A stretch of 64,000 nt of DNA, taken from positions 1 through 64,000 of the forward strand of contig PBSR01000157.1 of assembly GCA_002726335.1 (NCBI GenBank). The letters are read 5' to 3'. The stretch is from Gemmatimonadaceae bacterium. Lineage in GTDB: Bacteria; Latescibacterota; UBA2968; UBA8231. Below the pieces are notes generated by a model, which did no database searches, had not been told where the DNA came from, and saw nothing but the letters and a program-made list of their open reading frames with translations. Of the stretch, positions 34,295 through 42,699 are shown piece by piece; the stretch's first letter is position 1, and each line of letters starts with the position of its first letter. Made by a program: the position numbers and the translations under genes.

Positions 34295-35476
34295 TTATCG
34301 ACCGTTGCAGGGCGCGGTTTGTTCCTGCACGTGCACCACGTGATTGACGCCACCACAGGCGTTGGTCGAGTTCGCCTGCCAGTTCTTGGCGACGAAGTCG
34401 ACCCCGTCGGCTGATGATATCCTGCCGGCTCGGCCCTGGTGGGCGCCCAGGTTGGCCTCGAGTACGGTCAGTTCATCAAATCTGAGTCCCCCCTGGTTCT
34501 TCAACAGCTTCCACGTCGGCCGGCGCACGATGCCGGTGTTCTCGATGTAGAGTTCCATCTCGGCCGTGAAGATGTCGAGCCGGCCATTGCCGTCGGTGTC
34601 CAGCAGCTGAAGAGAATGCAGGGCGCCGAGATCGCGGTCACGATCGATCAGCATGTGTTGCTCCCAGGTCTGGCCGCTGTCCGTCGAGTGCAGCAGCAAC
34701 AGCCGGGCGTTGTTGAGCACCTCCGATTCACTGATCACGACACAGACCGTGCCGTCGCCGAGACAGTCGCCTGCCACAACCCTCGTCTCCAGATCCACCT
34801 GCAGATCCCGGGCCGCCTGGAAAGGGCGGAATCGCCATTCCTTGCCCGCACCATCGAGCTGCTCGAAGAACCCGGATCCCGTGACCACATCCAGACATCC
34901 CGTCCCCGTCACGTCGTACAGAGCCGTGCCGTCTCCCGGATGCCCTTCGCTCACGATCGACTCGGTCCACGGATCACGAGGATCATGGGGTATCGAGTAC
35001 CAGGACATGCGGCCATCCTTCAGCCGCACCAGCACATCGGGCCGGCCGGCTCCGGTGATGTCGCCGATGTGGAGATCGTGTGCCTTGGCCCAACCGGTGG
35101 CCAGCAGATGGCGCGGCCAGGGCTCCGAGAACGGATCATCCGGCTGCTCGAACCGTTACACGTGGCCACCATCGTCGTCGGTCTGTGGTCCCAGCGGCCA
35201 GTCAGCCGTCACCACATCCAGCCTGCCGTTGCCCGTCAGATCCGCCGCATCCATGCCAACGGCGATACCGCTCGCATCCGAGATGTTGGTGCGTACCCAG
35301 TCCGGGCCGTTCCAGTGGTACCAATTGAGGGAGTGTGTCGCCCCGTCCCACGTCTGCTCGCCGCAGATGTAGTCGGGCGTGTGATCCGATGCCGGCGCTT
35401 GCAGATTGCAGAGCAGACCGCCCGTGTAGATGTGGTCTGACGGGGCTGTCTCGATGATCGTGTGGTTGTCTGACAT
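34295..35476 (-). pseudogene. FG-GAP/VCBS-repeat protein interrupted by an in-frame TAA
   Basis: The segments 35476-35159 and 35155-34295 are in the same frame and read as one ~393-aa beta-propeller-like protein, split by TAA at 35156-35158 (between GGHV and RFEQPDD). Repeats with D-x-(D/T)-G-x-G-x-x-D calcium-type loops recur: DLTGNGRLDVVTAD, DITGAGRPDVLVR, DVTGTGCLDVVTG and DTDGNGRLDIFTAE. No signal peptide is evident from ATG 35476. GGGGG precedes it. If the stop is real, the downstream part lacks a good start. TAC to TAA or a sequencing error would be enough. Confidence 0.75.
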
Positions 35477-35479
35477 GAC

Positions 35480-36001
35480 TCAACCCCCGAGCGGCACGCT
35501 CTGCTCTGGATGCCAGAAGCCGTCCTGCTCCCGCCGGTAGAATGACACCCCATCAGCCACGAACCTGACGGCCTCAAGCTCATCCCTCACCGCCGCCACC
35601 GCGAGGTCCCTTGCGCCCGGATCGGAAAACCAGCCGATGGAGAGATGTGGCACGAAGTCAGGGGTCTCCGCCATCAGTTGTGGGAAGGACGATTCGAGAA
35701 GTCGCTGCAGGCTGACGACGGGCCCACCGTCCTGCAGGCCGAGGTAGATCGAGTTCTCGTTGGTTGCGGCCCTCGTGACGTGGTCCAGGCAGACTTCGAA
35801 GGGAGCAACCGTCGACAGGAGAGTCGCGAGGCTCGGGCCCACTTCCTTCCAGGCCTCGCCGGTCAGGGTCGATCCAAGTGAGATGTGCGGGTCGAGACGT
35901 GTGTACTGGGCATCGTACTTCTGCCGCCACCTCTCATTGATCAGCGTCTTGACTGGCTCCGGCGGAATGATCGAGAGTCGTCCCAACAGAACAGACGTCA
36001 T
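35480..36001 (-). CDS. 2H phosphoesterase (2'-5' RNA ligase/cyclic phosphodiesterase family)
   Basis: A 173-aa protein with two HxS motifs in the right places: PHISLGS (H39, S41) and PHLSIGW (H119, S121). The family hydrolyses or ligates 2',5'- or cyclic phosphate bonds. The native substrate here is unknown. Its ATG overlaps the stop of an acetyltransferase remnant (ATGA), and the FG-GAP-like gene starts 3 nt after its stop. Confidence 0.87.
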   Translation of the reverse strand: MTSVLLGRLSIIPPEPVKTLINERWRQKYDAQYTRLDPHISLGSTLTGEAWKEVGPSLATLLSTVAPFEVCLDHVTRAATNENSIYLGLQDGGPVVSLQRLLESSFPQLMAETPDFVPHLSIGWFSDPGARDLAVAAVRDELEAVRFVADGVSFYRREQDGFWHPEQSVPLGG

Positions 36002-36236
36002 GATGTGCCCGGTCCTTCAGTTCGCAGCGGCCAGACCATCTTCACCATCATTAGGCAGGGGTGCGCCTCCGACCACAGCGTCCGAAACACCTCGAATCCC
36101 ATACACTCGTAGAAACTCCTCGTTTCGGCGTACTCCGGATGGCTGACTCGATGCCGAACCACTGCGGGAGACTCCGGAGAATGCGATCGCATGCCTCCCC
36201 AGCATGTATCGTCGGCCCTTCGATCCGCCTATCCAT
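35998..36236 (-). pseudogene. GNAT acetyltransferase remnant with internal deletion
   Basis: Two frames of this short interval each hold one end of the same kind of GNAT protein. From ATG 36236 the N-terminal segment EACDRILRSLPQWFGIESAI is readable. In a different frame the C-terminal segment HPEYAETRSFYECMGFEVFR, then LWSEAHPCLMMVKMV, runs to TGA 35998. The acetyl-CoA-binding core that should lie between (~70 residues) is absent. The remnant's stop still overlaps the 2H phosphoesterase ATG, the trace of a former operon. It is not expected to be active. Confidence 0.7.
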
Positions 36237-36247
36237 GGCTCTGGCTG

Positions 36248-37231
36248 CTACAGCCGCACGACCTGCCCGCTCTCGACGCTGTCGTTGATCGCCATGGTGA
36301 TACGATGCGTCTCGAAGGCGTCGGCGTACGTGCAGTACACGCCCTGACCGTCGCCGCTGCGCACCGCGTCGAGAAACGCCCGGTCCTCCTCTTCGTACGG
36401 CTGGTTGGTGTTCCTGATCTTCTCCTCGTGACCCGGCCCTTTCACGATCAGCTCGTTGTTGTTGTGGGTCACCACCAGCTCGTCGAGGAGGAAATCCACA
36501 CCCGTGCGGAAGCCTCCCGGCGCCAGGTGGCCGGTGCCAGCGCACAACACCGCGCCACTGTCGAAGGTGACGGTGGCAACGATGTGGTCACAGACGTCGT
36601 GCTTCTCCCACTTCTCTGACCCGATGCCCCGGGAGCCCTGGGCGTACACGGACACCGCTTTGCCGCCGATCAGGTGACGGGCGATGTCGACCACGTGGGT
36701 GGCCTGCTCGTTCATCTGGCCGCCGCTCTGCGCCTGCCGCCGCCACCACATCACGCCCGGGAACCCGCCGATCCAGTACGCATAGACCGCTGATATGGAC
36801 TTGCCGGCCATACGTTCACGCGCGATGGACGTGATCGCCGTGCTGCGCCAGTTGTAACCCACGGCACTGATGACCCCGGCCTTCCGGATGGCCTCGTCAA
36901 TCTCGGCCGCTCTGGCCAGATCGACACACAGCGGCTTCTCGACGAACAGCGCTACGCCCCTCCGGGCAGCAAGGATCTCCTGGTCGGTATGCGCGAAAGG
37001 CGGCAGGCATACGTACGCCGCGTCCAGTGCCGCCTCGTCCAGCATGCGTTCGGCGTGGGTGTAGGCAGTGCCGCCGAACTCATTCACCGCACGGTTAGCG
37101 GCGTCCTCGTTCACGTCGCAGAAGGCCACCAGGTCCACGTCGTCCCAGCGCGACAGGTGGGGCAGATGCCCGCCCCGCGCGATGCCGCCGGCACCGATGA
37201 AGCCGATCCTGAGTTTTTCAGTGTCCGCCAT
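36248..37231 (-). CDS. Gfo/Idh/MocA family oxidoreductase
   Basis: A 327-aa dehydrogenase with Rossmann motif GFIGAGGIARGGH, signature FVEKPLCVD (near residue 95) and the catalytic-type D-x-x-x-H helix in NEQATHVVDIARHLIGG. ATG 37231 has GGAGG 4 nt upstream. It follows the xylose-isomerase-like epimerase in one transcript, a pairing common in inositol and rare-sugar catabolism, where the epimerase/isomerase and dehydrogenase act in sequence. A 24-bp palindrome lies between the two genes. Confidence 0.9.
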   Translation of the reverse strand: MADTEKLRIGFIGAGGIARGGHLPHLSRWDDVDLVAFCDVNEDAANRAVNEFGGTAYTHAERMLDEAALDAAYVCLPPFAHTDQEILAARRGVALFVEKPLCVDLARAAEIDEAIRKAGVISAVGYNWRSTAITSIARERMAGKSISAVYAYWIGGFPGVMWWRRQAQSGGQMNEQATHVVDIARHLIGGKAVSVYAQGSRGIGSEKWEKHDVCDHIVATVTFDSGAVLCAGTGHLAPGGFRTGVDFLLDELVVTHNNNELIVKGPGHEEKIRNTNQPYEEEDRAFLDAVRSGDGQGVYCTYADAFETHRITMAINDSVESGQVVRL

Positions 37232-37250
37232 GTTGCCTCCAGTCAGATTC

Positions 37251-37274
37251 GCTTAGCAGCCCGGGCTGCTAAGC
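37251..37274. repeat. Perfect 24-bp palindrome at the isomerase stop codon
   Basis: The 12-bp arms GCTTAGCAGCCC (37251-37262) and GGGCTGCTAAGC (37263-37274) are exact inverse complements with no spacer. In the minus-strand mRNA the isomerase stop TAG lies in the 5' arm, and the hairpin precedes the oxidoreductase ribosome binding site. There is no T-run on either side. An intercistronic hairpin or a dimeric-protein site are the options. Confidence 0.75.
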
Positions 37275-38072
37275 CGCGGCCAGACATCCCTTGAGGAAGG
37301 CCACCGACTTCGGCAGCGCTGCCGCGGCTCTGTCGCTCAAGCCGCATTCGAAAGCCATGTAGCCACCGAACCGGGCCTGCTTCAACGCCTTGAACCCGGC
37401 GGCGAAGTCGATGTCGCCGGTGCCGGGCTCCTTGCGCGTGTTGTCCGCCAGGTGCACGTGGCCCAGCACGTCGGCCACGGCGGCGAAGCTCGCGGGAGTG
37501 TCGGGCTGTTCGATGTGCATGTGAAAGAAGTCGGCCATGACCCGCACGCCCTTGCCGCCGACAGCACGGCACAGCTCCGCAGCCTCTTCGACATCGCGGA
37601 TCGAGTTCGACTCGTAACGGTTGAGCGGCTCCAGCAGCAGACAGCTGCCGGCTCCCTCGGCGTGACGGGCAAGCTCCCCGAGCACGTGCCGTAGCAGTTC
37701 GATCTCGGCTTCGTGTTGTGTCTTCCACGGTGACATGTCCGGCAGGCGGTCATTGCCGTTGAAGATCGGCACCGTGATCGGACCCGTGGCGCCCAGGTCG
37801 GCGGCCAGATCGAGAAAGCGTCTCAACGTGTCGGCACAGACCTGGCGGCGCAGGGGATCGGGGTGGACCATCTCGGCCGCAAAGCCGCCGCATATGGAAG
37901 AGGCCTGCACCGGACTGTCCTTCAAGGCGGCACGGCGCTCGTCGACTCCGGCTGCGTCGTTCAGATGGGCACCAGACAGCTCCACGCCTTCGAAGCCGTA
38001 TGCCTCCAGATTGCGCAGCTTGTCGGCGAAAGTGTCTCCCGGGACCAGGCCTTCCTGGCAGGACAGTTTCAT
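37269..38072 (-). CDS. Sugar phosphate isomerase/epimerase (xylose-isomerase-like TIM barrel)
   Basis: A 267-aa TIM-barrel protein. Metal-site residues are seen in LLLEPLNRYE (Glu), MADFFHMHIE (Asp, His), GHVHLADN (His) and the final strand MAFECG (Glu). ATG 38072 has GGAG 8 nt upstream. The longer open frame to 38234 is not supported. It likely isomerises or epimerises a keto-sugar, working with the Gfo/Idh/MocA enzyme downstream. Confidence 0.87.
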   Translation of the reverse strand: MKLSCQEGLVPGDTFADKLRNLEAYGFEGVELSGAHLNDAAGVDERRAALKDSPVQASSICGGFAAEMVHPDPLRRQVCADTLRRFLDLAADLGATGPITVPIFNGNDRLPDMSPWKTQHEAEIELLRHVLGELARHAEGAGSCLLLEPLNRYESNSIRDVEEAAELCRAVGGKGVRVMADFFHMHIEQPDTPASFAAVADVLGHVHLADNTRKEPGTGDIDFAAGFKALKQARFGGYMAFECGLSDRAAAALPKSVAFLKGCLAAA

Positions 38073-38221
38073 CGATCGATCTCCATTCCCTGGTTGTTGG
38101 GCACGACACGCAGGCTCGGTGTCCTGCAGTTGAATCATAGGTGGGTTGTGCTGCGTGGTCGAGTTGGCAGCTGTCGATTCACGCCGGACGTCGTGAAGAC
38201 GAGACTTTTTGTAAAGCATCC

Positions 38222-38250
38222 TTGACTTTCTCACGAATCCTGGGTATTCT
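38222..38250 (+). promoter_or_regulatory. Sigma-70-type promoter of the membrane protein/Xre operon
   Basis: TTGACT (38222-38227), a 17-nt spacer and TATTCT (38245-38250). It is followed by a 45-nt leader with ACTTTACTTTATGAC-type repeats (a possible Xre operator) and AAGGA 9 nt before ATG 38296. The rest of the 223-bp gap from 38073 shows nothing else. Confidence 0.7.
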
Positions 38251-38295
38251 CTCCTTTATCAACTGTACTTTACTTTATGACAAGGATACTTTCAC

Positions 38296-38715
38296 ATGGA
38301 GAGCACGATGTCCGAACCAACCGACTTTGAGGTCCGCAACGCCCGGGGTACGATCCGCTTTCTCTGCTGGGTCGTCACGTGGGTGGCCAGCATGATTCTG
38401 GTCGACAAGGCGGTCCTGTACGGCTGGTACACTTCGCCCCACATCTCGGTCCTGGGAATCGTCATCAACGCGGCCTTGGGGCTCGGAGTGATCAGGACCT
38501 TCCTGCAGTATCTCCGGGCCATGGACGAGATGCAGCGGAAGATCCAGCTGGAATCTCTGGCTCTGGCCATGGGGATCGGCTTCGTCGGCAGCTTCAGCTA
38601 TTCCCTGCTCGTCACCACCGGCTTCATCGCCGATGTGGAGATCTCCGACATCACGTTGCTCATGTGCCTGACCTACATGGCCTCGGTGGCGTTCTGCCAC
38701 TACCGCTACCGATGA
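38296..38715 (+). CDS. Four-helix membrane protein paired with an Xre regulator
   Basis: A 139-aa protein with membrane helices near residues 20-40, 48-66, 88-106 and 115-133, and a conserved-looking cytosolic loop (LRAMDEMQRKIQLES) between helices 2 and 3. This architecture, followed by a short Xre regulator with ATGA overlap, is a recurrent two-gene unit in many bacteria in which the membrane protein probably controls the regulator. No enzymatic motif is seen. Transcribed from the promoter at 38222. Confidence 0.8.
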   Translation: MESTMSEPTDFEVRNARGTIRFLCWVVTWVASMILVDKAVLYGWYTSPHISVLGIVINAALGLGVIRTFLQYLRAMDEMQRKIQLESLALAMGIGFVGSFSYSLLVTTGFIADVEISDITLLMCLTYMASVAFCHYRYR

Positions 38716-38909
38716 AGAATCGCCTGAAGGTGTTGCGCGCGGAGAGGGACTGGACCCAGGCCGATCTGGCCTCCGAGCTGGCGGTTTCGAGGCAGACGGT
38801 GAACGCGATTGAGAAGGGGAAATTCGCCCCGAGCCTGCCGTTGGCCTTTCGTCTGTCGCGGCTCTTCGGCATGCCGATCGAGGAGATCTTCCAGGATGAG
38901 AAGAGCTGA
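38712..38909 (+). CDS. Xre family transcriptional regulator (short HTH_3)
   Basis: A 65-aa single-domain helix-turn-helix protein: NRLKVLRAERDWTQADLA, then VSRQTVNAIEKGKF as the recognition helix region and PLAFRLSRLFGMPIEEIF. It matches the short YozG-like Xre proteins that act with a membrane partner. It overlaps the membrane gene at its start and the sigma-factor gene at its end (14 nt). Confidence 0.9.
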   Translation: MKNRLKVLRAERDWTQADLASELAVSRQTVNAIEKGKFAPSLPLAFRLSRLFGMPIEEIFQDEKS

Positions 38910-40166
38910 GACGCTCATGCCGGCTCCTGAGCCAATCGCCAGTCGCATCGACGAGATCTACCGCTCTGAATCACGGCGCGTACTGGCGACTCTGATCCGG
39001 CTTCTCGGAGACTTCGATCAGGCCGAGGAAGCCTTGCAGGAGGCGTTTGGCGCAGCGCTGGAGACCTGGCCTCGTGACGGCATACCGGGCAACCCTCGGG
39101 CCTGGCTCGTTTCGACCGGGAGATTCAAGGCGATCGATGCAGCCCGCAGACTCGGACGGGGCCGAGAGCTCTCTGTCGAGGCGGCACGTGATGCCTCCCC
39201 GACCTTCGTCAGTCCTCAGGAGTGGGAGGGCGAAGAGACCGTCCAGGATGACCAGCTGCGCCTGATCTTCACCTGCTGCCACCCGGTGCTGCCTCTCGAC
39301 GCCCGGATCGCCCTCTCGCTGCGTGAGGTATGCGGTCTGAGCACCGCTGAAATCGCACGGTCGTACCTCGTGTCGGATGAGACGATGAAGAAGCGGATCT
39401 CGCGAGCGAAGGCGACGATTCGTGAGCAGCAGATTCCCTACGAGATCCCCCCACGGACAGAGCTCGCGGCGCGTCTCGATGCGGTCCTTCACGTCGTCTA
39501 CCTCGTCTACAATGAGGGCTACGCCGCCACGTCAGGCGATGAGCACGTCAGGCGGGAACTGGCAAGTGAGGTGGTCTTCCTGAGTCGAAGTGTGGTCGGT
39601 CTGATTCCAGAGCCCGAGGCAGTCGGCCTGCTCGCCCTGCTCCTGCTGCACGAGTCCCGGAGCGCTACGCGCACCGACGCTCAGGGTGACCCCATCCCGC
39701 TGGAACACCAGGATCGCTCCCTCTGGAACCGGGAGCTCATCGCGGAAGGCCTGGAGCTGCTGCGACGCACGATGGTGTCAGGTCGCCTCGGTTCCTACGC
39801 CCTGCAGGCCGCCATCGTTTCGGTCCATGCGACGGCGGAGTCGCTGGCGGCGACGAATTGGACGTTGATTGTCAGCTATTATGAAATGCTCCTGAGGCTG
39901 CAGAACTCTGCAGTTGTTGAGCTGCAACGGGCGATCGCGGTGGGGATGCGCGACGGGCCGGAGGCGGGCCTGGTCCTCATCGACGAGCTCATTGAGAATA
40001 GCAGGCTGGCTGATTACCATCAGGTGCATGCTGCGCGGGCCGACCTGGCACGGAGATCGGGGCCCTGGCCGAGGCAGCGGTTTCCTACGGGCGGTCCATC
40101 GAGCTCGCACAACAGGGTCCGGAGCGCCGCTACCTGCAGCGCCAGCTTGAAGAAATCCGCAGATAA
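38896..40166 (+). CDS. ECF sigma factor, ECF42/SigJ-like with C-terminal TPR-like extension; frameshifted near the 3' end
   Basis: Sigma region 2 (ARRVLATLIRLLGDFDQAEEA-type segment, ~25-90), region 4 (ARIALSLREVCGLSTAEIA and SDETMKKRISRAKA, ~150-190) and a ~220-residue helical extension, as in ECF42. Reading straight through, the end becomes nonsense (GPWPRQRFPTGG) and stops at 40212. One added base in the GGGG run near 40055 restores GALAEAAVSYGRSIELAQQG, then ERRYLQRQLEEIRR and TAA 40166, the normal family ending. This is a one-base loss, real or technical. Start ATG 38896 follows GAGGAG; ATG 38917 is the alternative. The DGPF gene follows, as expected for ECF42. Confidence 0.85.
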
Positions 40167-40277
40167 TCGCCTTCAGGCTGTCCCTATCGGGATGTGCCGT
40201 TCGACCATATGACACAGACCAGTGACTGCGATGCCCTAGCGTACGGCGTCGTGAAACCATCAACCAGGAGATGTGCG

Positions 40278-40622
40278 ATGCAGTTCTTTGTCTACTTCAC
40301 CAAAGAGGAGGGCACGCCGATGACGCCTCCCACCCCTGAAGGCATGATGGAGATGGGAAGGCTCATGCAGGAAGGGGTCGGCTCGGGTTTGATCCTTGCC
40401 ACCGGTCAGCTGGATGACACCACGACCTATGTACGACTCAGCGATGGCGACGTGTCGGTCAGCGATGGTCCGTTCATCGAAGGCAAGGAGCTCATCCCGG
40501 GATTCACCGTCATCCGGGTGGATTCCAAGCAGGAGGCCATCGACTGGGTGGCAGGGCTCCGCCGCTGTATGGGTGACGGCGAATTGCGGATGACGCAGGT
40601 GTTCACCCCGGGCATGGACTAG
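40278..40622 (+). CDS. YCII-related DGPF-domain protein
   Basis: A 114-aa protein with an MQFFVYFTKEEG opening, GMMEMGRLMQEG helix and the hallmark DGPFIEGKELIPGF (near residue 62). DGPF proteins are the usual genomic partners and regulon members of ECF42-type sigma factors, which is the case here. ATG 40278 has AGGAG 7 nt upstream. The 111-bp gap before it holds no consensus promoter that I can assign. It converges on the methyltransferase gene, overlapping its end. Confidence 0.87.
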   Translation: MQFFVYFTKEEGTPMTPPTPEGMMEMGRLMQEGVGSGLILATGQLDDTTTYVRLSDGDVSVSDGPFIEGKELIPGFTVIRVDSKQEAIDWVAGLRRCMGDGELRMTQVFTPGMD

Positions 40623-41414
40623 AGGACGGCCTGTCCCCCCGTATACCGACCACCGTGAACAGAGCCTGGCATCCTTGCTGGCATGCTGCCTGTCGAATCC
40701 CTCCAGCACGCGTACCTCCTCAAACCCGGCGGCCGTGTAGGATGCCACCGCCTGCGGCTGGGTGTAGGAACGGGTTTCGGGTGAGAATCGCTGGGTCTCC
40801 TCTTCGATCACCTGGCCATCCAGCGTCACCTCATAGCGGAATTCGACATGCTCCAATTGGGTCTCCACATCATACCGAAACCATGTCCAGCGCCGCACAA
40901 GGGCACCATCCTCTCTTGTCGCCTCCCCTGTGAGCTCCCAGTCCGTCTCCGTCGGATCTCCCTCTGACCAGAGTGTCATGAAAGGCATCACGAGGGCTCC
41001 GCCTTCTTCCAGGTGCCCGTGAAGCTGAGCCATCGCGGCGGTACTCGAATCCAGGTCTGTGAGAAGCTGAAAGGAGCTGGAAGACACGATAATCGTCCTG
41101 TAGAGTGTCGGCAGGTCCAGCCGCTCCATGCGTTGGTGATGGAGGGTGGGATGCAGTCCCTGGCCTTCTGCTTTCTCACGGCACAGTGCCAGCATCGAAG
41201 CCGAGCTGTCCACCCCTTCCACATTGAGTCCCTGCTTCAGGTACGTGAGAATCAGACGACCGGTGGCACACCCGACGTCCAGCACAGGTTCGCCGTACTG
41301 GCTGACCAGGTCCTGGAAGAAGAACCGATCATCCCAGTCCTCCTGTCCCTGTCGCAACAGGTCCCAGGTGGACGTCATCAGCCCGTAGTAGGCCGTGTCA
41401 TTCTGGTCACACAT
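40603..41414 (-). CDS. Class I SAM-dependent methyltransferase, frameshifted near the 3' end
   Basis: Motif I is VLDVGCATGRLIL (near residue 48), then VEGVDSSASMLALCREKA and a beta-barrel-like C-terminus (TETDWELTGEATRED, later RFSPETRSYTQPQAV). After FDRQHASKDA the straight frame reads into antisense of the DGPF gene. A different frame from about 40675 gives ALFTVVGIRGDRP and ends at TGA 40603, as expected for this family. Total length 812 nt implies one missing base (or two extra). The substrate is unknown. Confidence 0.78.
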
Positions 41415-41419
41415 CAGGA

Positions 41420-41872
41420 TCAGGGGGAGTCGCCAGCAGGGAAGGCCTTCTCAAACCGGATAGGGCTCGCATCCAAGTCCCCTCGATCCTCGAACCTGAC
41501 GATCTTGTAGCCTCGCGAAATCAATAGCTGAAGCATGGCTGGGTACTTGTTGCGTGACTGGATTCGAATCCCGCCTCGGCCTCGCCCTGCGGCCCACTCT
41601 TCGGTGTACTTCATCAGGTGTGAGCCGATGCCCCTTCGTCGCAAGGTTGGGGCTACACCAAAGAGGTAGACATAGAAGTAGCTGTCGGGCTCCTCGTAGC
41701 CGACCAGGAAGCCCGCCCTCTCTGTGCCCTCCCGAAGAACGAAGTTCGTGTTCCTGCGGCCTCGAAGCCGCTGGCGAGCATGATCGGTCAGTCGGATCTC
41801 GGGGGCGAGGGAGCCACATTCCTCCGCCAGTTGCTCGAATCCAACCAGGTCGACGTGGATCATCACGTCCAT
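41420..41872 (-). CDS. GNAT family N-acetyltransferase
   Basis: A 150-aa single-domain GNAT with the acetyl-CoA-binding V-x-P-x-x-R-x-x-G-I-G (VAPTLRRRGIGSHLM, near residues 73-87) and a C-terminal QLLISRGYKIVRFE strand-helix. It lies 5 nt upstream of the methyltransferase gene. GAGGG directly precedes ATG 41872, and a second ATG at 41863 is possible. Substrate not predictable. Confidence 0.85.
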   Translation of the reverse strand: MDVMIHVDLVGFEQLAEECGSLAPEIRLTDHARQRLRGRRNTNFVLREGTERAGFLVGYEEPDSYFYVYLFGVAPTLRRRGIGSHLMKYTEEWAAGRGRGGIRIQSRNKYPAMLQLLISRGYKIVRFEDRGDLDASPIRFEKAFPAGDSP

Positions 41873-41891
41873 GCCCTCGCCTTCGCCTGCT

Positions 41892-42692
41892 CTATCCTTG
41901 CTGAATCCACTCCGCGTTGGCCGCCAGCTCGGGCAGGTCCTCCGCGTGACCGATCTCGTACATGAACTGGCCCCCGTAGTCGATGTCCCGCAAAGCCTGC
42001 ATCACATCCGACCAGTCGATGGCACCCAGTCCGGGCAGCAGATGCTCGTCTGCCTCGCCGTGGTTGTCGTGCAGATGCAGAGTGATCAGATGCGGACCGA
42101 CTGCGCGCAGAGTGGCCGCCGGATCGCCACTCAGGTTGCGGTGCCCCGTGTCGATGACGACGCCGACGTTGGGGCTGTCGATGTCGGCCATGAGGGCCAC
42201 CAGACGCTCGGGCGTCCGCGTGTAACCCGAGCCCAGGTTTTCCAGCGCCAGGCGTACGCCCTGCGCCTCCGCGTAGTCGGCGACAGCTCTGACACCCTCG
42301 ACGAAGGCGGCGCGTCGGGACAGGCTCTGCGGAGCGTCTGGCTCCGGGATATCGATATCGTGAGTGACCAGGATGCATCCGCCGAGCTCGGCGGCAAAGT
42401 CTACGGTCTTGATGTGTTCGGTGACGGAGCGCTGGCGCTGAGCTGCATCAACACTGGCCAGATCACACGCCGGGTCCCGATGCCGCAGATGGATGTGGAT
42501 GGAGTTGAGATGAAACTCCAGCTCCCGCAGCACTCCACCGACGAGGCTTCGAAAGCTGGCATCCTCATAGTCGAAGTTCGGATGATAGTCGCACAGCTCG
42601 AGGGACTCGATGCCGGCAGTGCGGTAGGTCTCGAGGAGACTGCGTGTGAGAGGTTGCTGGCGGTGCGGGATCGTGGAGGCGCCTAGTTTCAT
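41892..42692 (-). CDS. Sugar phosphate isomerase/epimerase (xylose-isomerase-like TIM barrel)
   Basis: A 266-aa barrel with metal-site residues in RLALENLGSG (Glu), VGVVIDTGHRN (Asp, His), ITLHLHDNHGE (His) and MYEIGHAED (Glu), as in AP_endonuc_2-type epimerases. It starts 7 nt after a methyltransferase stop. A second member of this family sits at 37269. Substrate unknown. Confidence 0.88.
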   Translation of the reverse strand: MKLGASTIPHRQQPLTRSLLETYRTAGIESLELCDYHPNFDYEDASFRSLVGGVLRELEFHLNSIHIHLRHRDPACDLASVDAAQRQRSVTEHIKTVDFAAELGGCILVTHDIDIPEPDAPQSLSRRAAFVEGVRAVADYAEAQGVRLALENLGSGYTRTPERLVALMADIDSPNVGVVIDTGHRNLSGDPAATLRAVGPHLITLHLHDNHGEADEHLLPGLGAIDWSDVMQALRDIDYGGQFMYEIGHAEDLPELAANAEWIQQG

Positions 42693-42699
42693 TGCGGAT

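Noticed and set aside
35156..35158. Programmed stop-codon recoding in the FG-GAP-like gene
   Set aside because: The codon is TAA, not TGA or TAG, and no recoding element is visible.
37251..37274. Intrinsic terminator at the palindrome
   Set aside because: No T-run on either strand and the downstream gene is in the same operon.
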